Shown here: piece after piece, positions 18,190 to 25,447 of the stretch
How the letters are laid out: each line of letters opens with the position of its first letter
Position numbering within the stretch: the first letter of the stretch is position 1
DNA from: Mucidula mucida
Taxonomy: Eukaryota; Basidiomycota; Agaricomycetes; Agaricales; Physalacriaceae
Length of the DNA stretch: 25,447 nt
Reading direction: 5' to 3'
Assembly: GCA_015501055.1 (NCBI GenBank)
Contig: JADNYV010000491.1
Coordinates: 1-25,447 of the forward strand
Made by a program: the position numbers and the translations under genes
Notes under the pieces: generated by a model
The model's database searches: none
What the model was told of the DNA's origin: nothing
The model's input: the letters and a program-made list of their open reading frames with translations, nothing else

Positions 18190-18905
18190 GGAGGGGGTGA
18201 TATTCTGCCCGGAGATGTTCGAGGCCATGAATACGTCCAACAAGGCTCCTGGCACGTCTAACAAGGCCCCCGACGCGTTTAGCAAGGCTCCGACACCTCT
18301 ACCAACCCCCCCCCCCTGGCACGTCCAACCCATGGCTCGCTTCCCCCCCCCTCTCCCCACGTAAAAGAGCATCAACCCAGTAGTCGTCGTCGACAAGAAC
18401 AGCCGCGCTGGCGACAAAGCTGCCTACAAGCTCTCGAAAGCCAATCCGCACAAGACGACGATGAGGGGGAGATTGAGATTGACGGCGAAGAGGAACTGCT
18501 CATACAGGATAACACCAAAGGCCTTTAGGCAGCGGCATCGTCGGGCAGGCGTTCGCGGGCGACGGCGTTGTGCTCGAGTTTGCGGAGCGCAAGCAGGTCG
18601 AGGTCGAAGCCTACAAGCCAAAGATCGTCGACATCTAGGAAGTGCGTGGTCGGGGCCTGGGGCCGCGCTCGCTAAGTACACCAAGCACGTGAGTGCCCGC
18701 AGTGCAGAGCGACGCCGACAAGGCACATGTCATCAATTCGCAGCGGGTCGGTAAGACGTCTTTTGGCAAGTATACGGTGAAGGATGTGCCGGATCCGTAA
18801 ATGAGCAAGGCGCGGTATGAGGGCAAGACAACTGGGGACTGGAATATGAGGGTGGACTTCCAGAGGGGCATGAGGGCACGGGCCACGAAGAAGATGACCA
18901 CTGCG
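18190..18905 (+). pseudogene. Relic of UTP14 (small-subunit processome factor)
   Basis: Pieces typical of the C-terminal half of UTP14, a nucleolar protein needed for 18S rRNA maturation, are spread over three frames: TSNPWLAS (near 18324), DKNSRAGDKAAYKLSKANP (near 18390), DDDEGEIEIDGEEELLIQ (near 18457), AFAGDGVVLEFAERKQVEVE (near 18552), AWSGPGA (near 18652) and KYTVKDVPDP followed by DWNMRVDFQRG (near 18767-18870). In-frame stops (TAG at about 18528 and 18636, TAA at about 18798) and frame changes separate them, and the N-terminal half is absent. It is clearly non-coding now. No introns are evident between the blocks, which would fit a retrocopy or a 3'-gene fragment; no poly-A tail is visible. 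A 21-nt tandem repeat lies near its left end. Confidence 0.65.
18233..18295 (+). repeat. 21-nt tandem repeat, three units
   Basis: Three in-frame units read TSNKAPG, TSNKAPD and AFSKAPT. They lie at the left edge of the UTP14 relic and are followed by long C-tracts (about 18303-18315 and 18345-18354). The repeat may have grown from a TSN-containing segment of UTP14 (compare TSNPWLAS just after it). Confidence 0.75.
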
Positions 18906-18994
18906 CCACATTATTTGGGAGGCGTCTGGATCTTACTAGCGAACGTGAATACAATCACTTTCGGTTGTGTGCAGTCGCCAAGTCAAGAAATTGA

Positions 18995-19273
18995 TTCAAG
19001 CTCGCTGTGCACACATTTGCGGTGCATCAGGAGTTTACTGTTCATGAAGCAATCGCGGCCTTGCTTGAAAGAAATCGTGACCACTACCGCTTGGATCTAG
19101 AATCCGGCAGCGGGTGTTGGTACTGGTGTGAAGTGGTCCTGCGAGACTTTGTGGAGTATGGTTGGGTGGAAGCTACAGCTGCAGCCAGGGTGGAGCATGT
19201 CACCAGCTGGATCAAAGAACATTATGCAGATGTTGACATCCCTATGCCTGCCCCGCGCGGCCAGTTCTACTAA
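18995..19273 (+). CDS. C-terminal part of a conserved fungal protein (DUF7770-like)
   Basis: An open stretch of about 92 codons ends with TAA at 19271-19273. It contains EFTVHEAIAALLERNRDHY, SGSGCWYWCEVVLRDFVEYG and the end PMPAPRGQFY. The pattern of a GSGCRxW-type box, a following amphipathic helix and a short end with a Gly-x-Phe resembles the fungal DUF7770 domain. I make this match from memory of the family's look and hold it loosely. A plausible acceptor (attcaag) precedes the stretch near 19000, so upstream exons are expected, but 18905-18995 gives none I can support. The gene may be truncated next to the UTP14 relic. Confidence 0.45.
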   Translation, partial: FKLAVHTFAVHQEFTVHEAIAALLERNRDHYRLDLESGSGCWYWCEVVLRDFVEYGWVEATAAARVEHVTSWIKEHYADVDIPMPAPRGQFY

Positions 19274-19508
19274 ATATCTGACATTGTGTCTAGGAATGTT
19301 TATTTTGTTGAACTGTGTAACTGTTGTATCTATATACGAGTCATGACTAGCGTTCGAGCATGGGTCACTTCGACGGATCGGCATCACACAGGATCAATTG
19401 GTGCAGCGCCACAAAATGACCTTCTTTGACACATTCGCAATCGACGCTTCTGTCTGGCTGGGCCGTCACCTTCACGAACGTCAGACTTCTCACATATTGC
19501 TTCCAATC

Positions 19509-20002
19509 TTAGTCCTCATAAATGCAGGCTTTGAGGAACAGCACTTCACCATGCCTAGGCTTTGATCCTGGCTTTCCCTCCTCGTCGAGCGCATTCCAAC
19601 CGGAGTATTCAGTGCGGTCTGTGATTGAAATGCGCAGTTTGTTCCAGTTGTGTTTATATTTGTACGACCATGCGCACAACTCATTGGCGATACTCCAAAG
19701 CTGCCTTTGCTGAGACGTGATCCCCTTCCCAAAATTCCCCGCATGACCCTCGTTCAAGCACTCTTCATGTCGACTCCTTTCTAGTATGATCGCGTCCATT
19801 CGAGGCGAGGGTGCACACCATTAGTGGAGAGACAGCTGAGTTGATTCAAGACCGGAATCATTAGTACTAACACGGCGTGATGAATACACTCCAGTTCCTC
19901 GTCTTCCAACACCAACTTTTCCATGGCATCCATCGGCGTGACAGATGGCAAAACTTGGTCCGCAGCAGCAGGACAGTGGATCGTGAATGTTGATTGTGAC
20001 AT
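19509..20002 (-). CDS. Hypothetical small protein
   Basis: From ATG 20002-20000 an open frame (MSQSTFTIHCPAAADQ...) can be joined through a short 38-nt intron (19781-19818, gtgtgc...actag) to a second frame ending with TGA or TAA at 19509-19511, giving about 151 residues. The second part (SYKYKHNWNKLRISITDRTE, then PRHGEVLFLKACIYED) has the look of a real protein, but I recognise no domain. The ATG overlaps the sirtuin stop (TAATG), so the two would be read one after another on the same strand. The intron is shorter than others here and lacks a clear branch site. The two parts may instead be separate relics. Confidence 0.35.
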
Positions 20003-20407
20003 TATATTGGAATATTCAGCACTTGTGGAAGTAAAACCTCGCAAGGACCCAAGAACAGAAAGTCTGCCTCGTCGTCGTGATTGCTTCGGTCAACGTTAAA
20101 GACCGCGACCTTGCCACCATTTCTCTTCACAATTCCTGCAATCCTGGAGGCTGGCCGAACCTAGTAGGAGGAAAGATATGAAGACCAGCTATGCAGGGTT
20201 CTTGCTACTCACGATTGACGACGTCCCAACAACTATACACAAATCAGCTCTCTCGGCGAGAGCCATGATGTCCCGTATGCGGTGCGGCTTTTTGCCAAAC
20301 CAGACCACACCCGGTCGCGCCAGCTGTCCGCACTGCGAACACCGCGGCAGATCGGTGTTGGTTTTCATGGCGCCCACATAATCCGAATCGCATAATGCAG
20401 GATCGAT
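20002..20407 (-). pseudogene. Sirtuin (SIR2-type deacylase), last two exons, cut by a retrotransposon
   Basis: The minus strand encodes the C-terminal part of an NAD-dependent sirtuin. Exon 20407-20213 has [18 protein letters not shown], with the second CxxC pair of the zinc site, then RPGVVWFG and [10 protein letters not shown]. Exon 20160-20002 has RIAGIVKRNGGKVAVFNVDR and ends PQVLNIPI with TAA. The intron (20161-20212, gtgagt...tactag) is normal. [12 protein letters not shown] and NVD are NAD-site signatures of class III-type sirtuins. The coding frame runs upstream to about 20407 and then meets a stop exactly where the copia element's inverted repeat begins. Everything before this point (Rossmann core, first CxxC, catalytic His) is absent from the window and may lie beyond the element's far end. 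Confidence 0.75.
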
Positions 20408-20457
20408 CGGTTAGCTTGCCCTTAGTCTTTCTACCACGACTAAGGGTAAGCGAACCG
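20408..20457. repeat. Near-perfect inverted repeat at the sirtuin/retrotransposon junction
   Basis: Arms 20408-20427 and 20438-20457 are 20 nt each and pair at 18 positions around a 10-nt loop. The inner 14 nt are gcttgcccttagtc against gactaagggtaagc, with one mismatch. Confidence 0.8.
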
Positions 20458-20532
20458 TTCCTCGTACCTCAATACACTAGCTGATATTAGTTACAGCGTA
20501 CTGACGTGTGTGTGTGTCGTTAGGTTCTAACA
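20409..20532 (+). repeat. Putative 5' LTR of the copia element
   Basis: The right end ctaaca fits the usual LTR ending in CA. The left end, ggttag at 20409, is only an imperfect mirror of it. If right, the LTR is about 124 bp, short for copia. A (gt)n run at 20507-20517 and the inverted repeat lie inside. Boundaries are uncertain without the 3' LTR. Confidence 0.35.
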
Positions 20533-20543
20533 GGTTATGGGTG
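20533..20543 (+). promoter_or_regulatory. Putative primer-binding site
   Basis: ggttatg directly after the LTR end matches the complement of the anticodon loop of initiator tRNA-Met, as used by copia elements that prime from a half-tRNA. The following bases fit poorly, so the call is tentative. Confidence 0.35.
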
Positions 20544-20660
20544 TTTGGTGATTGACACCACTGACCCTGACGCTGCACAACCTCGTACACGCCATTTTCG
20601 GACGTTTTTATTGTCCCGCCTAGTCGGATTTTACGCATATACGCGTACCTGCAGCCTGAA

Positions 20661-22196
20661 ATGCCTGCCAAGTCAAAGCCTGCCCCGGAACCCACGCGTC
20701 CTACCAGACCCTCTGTCGCCCCGAGCGAGTCGCTTATAGACATGGACGACGATGTACGTCCCCCGCCGGATAACCGTTTCAACTTCCAGGAGCATATGGC
20801 GATGATGATGGAACGGGAAGCGAGGATGATGGACATGTTCGAGAGGTACCTGGAGCGCGATGCACCCGGGCCTCCACGACAGCCTTCACCTGTCCTATCC
20901 CCACTCACGGAAACGCTCCGCTATGACCGCACCCATCCCCGCATACGCCCCGTCACCATATCCGTACCGTGGCCCAAAGGCGTTGATAAGCTGAACCTAG
21001 CCGATTCCAACTTCACGCGCTGGTCGGAAACACTGCGCAACGTCCTCACCGTGGCCCAACCACTGATCCATCACATCGAGCCTGACCCCGACGGCTACTA
21101 TGTTCAGCCTGATCCCGACGACGAGCCTATTGCATACATGAACTGGCACTTAAACGACGCCTCGATAGTCGCATTCGCGAAGCTGCAGATGGTACAGGAG
21201 GAGGCGGCTGTCTACAAGGACAAGAAGACCACGAAAGATCTCTGGACCGCTATCACTGCACGCCATCTCAGACGCGGTGTTGTCGCGCAGGTTACTTTGA
21301 TCAGACAGCTTCTTTCATACACGCTGGCGCAAGGCGACGACATCTCGCAGAAGATCCACGAGATGGCGGAGGTGAACGAGAGACTGTGGGAGATGGGCAA
21401 TCCTACAAAAGACGACTTCCTCTGTGTCACTCTCATCCGCGCGATGGGTACGAATTATCAAGACCTACGTTCACGTGTGATGGAGAGCATCACCCGGGCC
21501 GCGACGACAGACAAACCATATACATCTCAAGACATTTGCGCGCTTTTTGAACTCGAATATGCAATCAAGAAGGACAATGATCACGACTCAGCCATGGTTG
21601 CTACGAAGTCGTCGTCACGCGAGGTCTGCTCAAACTGTGGGAGGCTTGGGCACGAGAAACGTTGGTGCGTGGCCAAAGGCGGAGGCATGGAAGGCAAGAC
21701 TGTTGCGGAGGCACAGGCTGCACGACGGGAGAAGAAACCCAAGGGCGGAGAGCACAAAGAGTCTAACAAGAAAAGCGAGCCGAACAAGAAGGACGAGCCC
21801 AGCAAGAAGGAGGAGCCGAGCAAGAAACAAGACACGGCAAATCTTGCTGACACGGACATCGATTTCTGCGGGCTCATGACTGACAAGCTGGCTGACGTCT
21901 ATTCCGAGGACGTACAGAGCACTATGGTACAGGCGGACTTTGACGAGCTATTTGTTCTTGGCATCGTAGATGAACCGCGAGCGTTGGTGGACTGGATGGT
22001 GAACAGCAGAACCCTCAACGACAACGCGTACAGTACCTCATTGGACGCCTCATCTGAGCCAGTCCCTCTGTCTGCTTCTCCTTGGTTGGCTGATTCCGGC
22101 GCGTCCGTATACGTCACGATGGACAAGACGGATTTTCAGAACCTCAGACCCTTGATTACTCCGAGGAGGTCCGTGGAGTTGGCGGCACATCCATAG
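20661..22196 (+). CDS. Copia Gag with protease active site
   Basis: 511 residues from ATG 20661 to TAG 22194-22196, uninterrupted. The N-terminal 100 residues are Pro/Met/Glu-rich. Residues about 110-310 form the gag fold (FTRWSETLRNVL, KTTKDLWTAITARH, LIRQLLSYTLAQGDDI). A CCHC zinc knuckle, CSNCGRLGHEKRWC, begins at 323. A long Lys/Glu/Ser repeat tract (SKKEEPSKKQ type) follows at about 355-395, then the aspartic-protease motif WLADSGAS with Asp478. The frame ends at a shift right after PLITPRRS; the expected continuation RGVGGTSIEARG is found one frame over. So the stop is a lesion and not a natural gag-pol boundary, since copia elements usually have one long polyprotein. Capsid assembly and genomic RNA binding are the family roles. 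Confidence 0.85.
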   Translation: MPAKSKPAPEPTRPTRPSVAPSESLIDMDDDVRPPPDNRFNFQEHMAMMMEREARMMDMFERYLERDAPGPPRQPSPVLSPLTETLRYDRTHPRIRPVTISVPWPKGVDKLNLADSNFTRWSETLRNVLTVAQPLIHHIEPDPDGYYVQPDPDDEPIAYMNWHLNDASIVAFAKLQMVQEEAAVYKDKKTTKDLWTAITARHLRRGVVAQVTLIRQLLSYTLAQGDDISQKIHEMAEVNERLWEMGNPTKDDFLCVTLIRAMGTNYQDLRSRVMESITRAATTDKPYTSQDICALFELEYAIKKDNDHDSAMVATKSSSREVCSNCGRLGHEKRWCVAKGGGMEGKTVAEAQAARREKKPKGGEHKESNKKSEPNKKDEPSKKEEPSKKQDTANLADTDIDFCGLMTDKLADVYSEDVQSTMVQADFDELFVLGIVDEPRALVDWMVNSRTLNDNAYSTSLDASSEPVPLSASPWLADSGASVYVTMDKTDFQNLRPLITPRRSVELAAHP

Positions 22197-23560
22197 AGGC
22201 GCGCGGCGTCGGGAGTGTTGTCGTGAAGCTCGACCGATCCAATACAGAACTCACGCTCAACAATGTCTCTGGATCCCTGATTCCTCAGTTCGCCTACTCT
22301 CTGTTGCCACCATTTCCGATGACCTCCAGTGCGAGTGTCGCTTCTCTTCGAATTCTGTAACTATTTTGGCATCATGCCGTGGCCGCGTGCTCGCTACTGG
22401 TATTCGCATCCCAAACCGCAAACTCTATAGACTGCCTGCAGCAAACTCCCAATCGCTACTGAATCCGCTTTTATTTCCATTTCCCCAACTGCTGACATTG
22501 GAGTCTGGCACCGCCGACTCGGTCACCCAAACATCCCAGCTATACTTCACATGCTCGAAACAGCTCGGCGTCTGTATGCCCATACCTCTCCACAATGCCC
22601 CCCGTTTGCTCATCGTGTATCCTTGGTAAACGCCACATACGTCTGTCCCGAGGTTCGCGAAGGCCGAGAGCGGCGAGGAGGCTGGAGTTGTGGCGGTTGA
22701 CCTGACTGGCAGAGGATGTTATATCAGCATCAGGAAACATTACCTCATGTCAATTGTCGATGAAGCTACTGTTTTCCATGGCATACCACTACCATCCAAA
22801 TCGAGTGCTTTTGAACGCTACGGGTGTGGGAATTGCGAATTGAACAACAATGGGCAAGCGACCGAAAGTATCGCATTGACAATGGGAGTTGCGTTCAGAC
22901 GCAATGGTCGCATGGTGCGATTCAAGGGGAATAGACTAGAATCACAGCACCTACACAGCTCACAACGGCCAGTGCGAGAGAACACACCGGACAGTCATGA
23001 ACAAGGCACGCACGATGCGATCGCAGCGGACCTGCCACCAACAGATGGAGAGTTCTGCGTCACTGCAGCGTATTTGACAGCACGAACACCGCAACAGGAG
23101 CGAAATCAAGACTCATTCGAGGCGTGGTACGGTCAGAAACCGAATCTATCAACTTACGTGAAATCGCTGTCGCCTTTCGTCCTCATTCCTCTAGAAATCC
23201 AAAGATCTATCAGAGATCCATCAAGTGGTGCTAATTGGGTATTCACAGCGGACGAAGGCATACAATGCTATCATCGACCACCACAAAGTTATAGAGTCCT
23301 TCCATGTCAAGTTTGTCGAGTCACATCAGGACACGACACGTCTTTCGACCAGGACAATCATCGACTCGCCGGATGGACAACCTGAAATCACGCAGATCCC
23401 ACACCGGACACCTTCCTCCACCATCTTCGCCTCAGACATTTCCAAAATTCCACCAACACCATTACATCCTTCGACAACTACAACGTACCCGATAGAATAC
23501 AGAACGAGGATCCGGAACACCGTCATTGAAGAATCCGGATCCCAATAGTAGATAGAAGGG
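22166..23560 (+). pseudogene. Copia integrase region, decayed
   Basis: The pieces lie in several frames: RGVGGTSIEARG and KLDRSNTELTLNNV (22168-22270), VATISDDLQCECRF (about 22311), then the pre-integrase box WHRRLGHPNIPAILHMLE with CSSCILGKRH (22505-22635), VVAVDLTG with the first catalytic Asp (about 22688-22710), and YLMSIVDEAT. The second catalytic Asp box survives only as RIDNGS in a different frame (about 22870). The Glu region is unrecognisable between stops. The end (VTAAYLTARTP, FEAWYGQKPNLS) is back in frame. The linker piece HKVIESFHVKFVESHQD (about 23283) leads toward the RT part. No integrase activity is possible. Each frame change looks like a small indel. Confidence 0.75.
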
Positions 23561-23637
23561 AGTTGGAAACACCGTCATCGAAGAATCCAACTTCCCAGAA
23601 AATTTGGTCCGGAAACACGTCATCGAAGAATCCGGGG
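23514..23637 (+). repeat. Three spaced copies of a 24-bp word inside the element
   Basis: ggaacaccgtcattgaagaa (23514), ggaaacaccgtcatcgaaga (23565) and ggaaacacgtcatcgaagaa (23611) recur at 51 and 46 nt. They fall in the linker between integrase and reverse transcriptase, where an in-frame stop (about 23546-23548) separates the first copy from the others. Confidence 0.7.
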
Positions 23638-25424
23638 CCTGTAGATAGTTTACCACGGAGTCTCCAAGGTTACTACAAGGTGAAAGAGTCAGCTGAGGGG
23701 AAGAGGGAACGACAACAAGCAGCGAAGGACAGGAGACAAGCGAAGATCGAATTACGGGCGGCGCTACAGGACGAGGGATTGGAAGCGGACTTTATCGAAG
23801 ATGACGACCCATTTGACGACATCATAGAGGACCTACTCATTGCATCGGAACAAGAACAACGCGCTATGGATGAACCACCGAGTTTGAAAGCGGCTCTAGA
23901 ATCCGAAGATGCGGAGCGTTGGGTTGCTGCGATTCAGGAGGAGCTGAAGGGCCTGTCAGATATGGGAGTATACAAGCTCGTGCCACGCTCACAAGTACCA
24001 GATGGACGTCAAATACTCCGCTCGAAGTGGGTCCTACTCCGGAAGCGAAATGAACTCGGAGCTATCAGTAGGTGGAAGGCGCGTCTCGTGGTCCGAGGAT
24101 TCGAACAAGTTTTTGGACGTGACTACGATAGGACGGCGTCACCTACAGCAAGGATAGAATCTTTCCGAATCCTCAGTCATCTTGCTGGATACAACGACTG
24201 GGATATGCAGCAGTTCGATATCAAACAAGCATACCTACACGCCTCCTCGACGATGAAGAAAGGCAGTGGATTGAGCAGCCGGAGGGATTTGCAGAGAAAG
24301 GAAAAGAGGACTGGGTATGGGAGTTGCAGAAGGGACTGTATGGGCTGAAGCAGGGCGGGAGGATATGGAATAAGACACTCAACGAGGCGATGGTAGGCTG
24401 GGGATTCAAGCGGCTGCACAGCGAGTGGTGCATCTATTACAGGAAATCCAACACCGGTACCGTCATCTGCGCCGTGCATGTGGACGACTTCTTGTCAGTG
24501 GCGTCATCCAGGGCAGAGAACGACCGTTTCCTCGAGGAGGTTCGTACGCGGTGGCAGCTGTCAGTGGAGGATGCGCGATTCGTAGTAGGAATCGCCATCA
24601 AACGCGACCGGGAGCAACGATACGTCTACCTTTCACAGACTGCCCTAATCGACAAAGTCATACAACAGTTCCTGCCTTCGGACGCACACCCCAAACTCAT
24701 ACCTATGGATCCTGACCTCAAGCTTAGACGCCCGTCAAAACTATCCCCTCCAGACGCTGAGAACTTCCCTTACCGTCGCTTGGTTGGCGGACTCATGTAC
24801 GTCGCCATCGGGACCCGACCAGACATAGCCTTTGCTGTCTCCAAACTCGCCGGATACCTTGATTGCTATCGCTCAGAACATTGGAGAGCCGATTGACGTG
24901 GCACGGTACCTCAAGGGGACACGCACATTGCGACTCCGTCTTGGAGGGAGGAAGAATGCGATACTGGGTTACACCGACTCCTCATATGCCGACTGTCCAG
25001 ACACGCTTCGCTCCACGATGGGATATACATTTAACATGGGATCCGGAGCGGTTACATGGGCGTCGAGGAAGCAGAAAGTGGTGGTGACATCAACACGGAA
25101 TCGGAGTACATTGCGTCAAGCGAAGCGTGCAAAGAAGCAGTCTGGCTACGACAACTGTTCGGCGAACTCGAGATGCTTGTCAAGACCGAGCCGACTCCAC
25201 TTCTGTGTGACAACAACGGTGCCACCTGCCTCGCATATGATCCTGCGTTCCACGCTCGCGTCAAACACCTCGATATACGGTACCATTATATTCGGGAGCG
25301 CATCGTGTTGGGAGACATCAGTGTGGGCCGCGTCGCGACGGCGGACAACGTAGCGGACATCCTCACAAAACCACTGGCCCGACAGAAATTCACAGCGTTC
25401 AGAGAGTTATTGGGGGTCGTCTAG
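23563..25424 (+). pseudogene. Copia reverse transcriptase and RNase H, frame-shifted
   Basis: The RT (RVT_2 type) starts with SLKAALESEDAERWVAAIQE and continues with LRSKWVLLRKRNE, WKARLVVRGFEQ and the catalytic-Asp strand FDIKQAYLHA. Near 24247 the frame changes; the product resumes with QKGLYGLKQGGRIW and VHVDDF, where the YVDD box has His for Tyr. After RPDIAFAVSKLA a second frame change near 24890 leads to RYLKGTRTLRL and the RNase H part TDSSYADC. A third change near 25075 leads to TESEYIASSEACKEAVWL, CDNNGA, VKHLDIRYHYIRE and TADNVADILTKPL, with the stop at 25422-25424. All core catalytic Asp and Glu residues can be found, so decay is by a few small indels only. Confidence 0.85.
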
Positions 25425-25430
25425 TTTTGC

Positions 25431-25443
25431 GGGCGAGGAGGAG
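25431..25443 (+). promoter_or_regulatory. Putative polypurine tract
   Basis: gggcgaggaggag follows the end of the RNase H frame by 6 nt, the place where copia elements prime plus-strand synthesis. The 3' LTR should start at or just after the window end. Confidence 0.5.
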
Positions 25444-25447
25444 CTCA

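Larger units (their letters stand above)
20409..25447 (+). mobile_element. Ty1/copia-type LTR retrotransposon, partly decayed
   Basis: The order gag - protease - integrase - reverse transcriptase - RNase H is that of Ty1/copia elements. Gag with protease is one intact frame (20661-22196). The rest has at least six frame changes and stops, so the element cannot move on its own. The left boundary is put at the junction with the sirtuin reading (about 20409). A CTAACA-type LTR end and a tRNA-primer-like site lie at 20527-20543. A purine-rich tract just before the window end (25431-25443) marks the start of the 3' LTR, which is not included. Total visible length is about 5.0 kb. Age cannot be estimated without the second LTR. 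Confidence 0.88.

Noticed and set aside
18424..18911. Minus-strand frames rich in Arg, Pro and Cys over the UTP14 relic
   Set aside because: They arise from GC-rich antisense of the relic; the plus strand shows the recognisable UTP14 blocks.
20507..20517. (gt)n run as a separate microsatellite of interest
   Set aside because: Only about five units, and it lies inside the putative LTR; too short to matter.
1..25447. A biosynthetic gene cluster or defence-like system
   Set aside because: The genes are of unrelated roles (channel, G-protein, kinase, RhoGAP, sirtuin), lie on both strands, and half are relics; no core enzyme or repeated module ties them together.

Overview
The window looks like nuclear DNA of a mushroom-type basidiomycete. 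The genes are cut by many introns of about 50-65 nt with CTRAY-like branch points. The gene set includes an aquaglyceroporin, an enlarged atypical G-alpha subunit, expanded kinase-like and phosphotransferase-like families, and a Ty1/copia element. No ribosomal RNA, tRNA, CRISPR array or prokaryotic operon was found.

Layout. The left third holds mostly intact genes: the 3' end of a membrane protein (3-673, +), an aquaglyceroporin with ten exons (1686-3238, +), and convergent with it an eight-exon atypical G-alpha subunit (3524-5342, -). After gene-poor sequence comes the C-terminal fragment of a zinc-type oxidoreductase (6654-7070, -). Then follow an apparently intact fungal protein-kinase gene (8261-10419, +) and, tail to tail with it, the relic of a second kinase-like gene whose catalytic residues are gone (10453-11212, -). 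A second, longer copy of the same oxidoreductase lies at 13374-14737 (-); it is damaged at several points that differ from those in the first copy. A RhoGAP-like gene (14816-16737, -) lies directly upstream of it.

The right half is largely a graveyard: an aminoglycoside-phosphotransferase-like pseudogene with at least five frame changes (17018-17931), a relic of the ribosome-biogenesis factor UTP14 (18190-18905), the end of a conserved fungal protein (18995-19273), a possible small gene (19509-20002), and the last exons of a sirtuin gene. The sirtuin reading is cut off where a copia-type retrotransposon begins (about 20409 to past the window end). The element has an intact gag and decayed integrase, reverse transcriptase and RNase H; its 3' LTR is outside the window.

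The genes do not form an evident pathway or cluster. The most unusual points are local: a microexon encoding the P-loop and a Cys in place of the catalytic Gln in G-alpha; an NPS box, a GC-AG intron and an alternative C-terminus in the aquaporin; the two oxidoreductase copies with different decay, one with an AT-AG intron and two compensating micro-duplications; and a sirtuin gene cut by a retrotransposon with a strong hairpin at the junction. I found no convincing novel multi-gene system. All exon structures are hand-derived and untested by transcripts.
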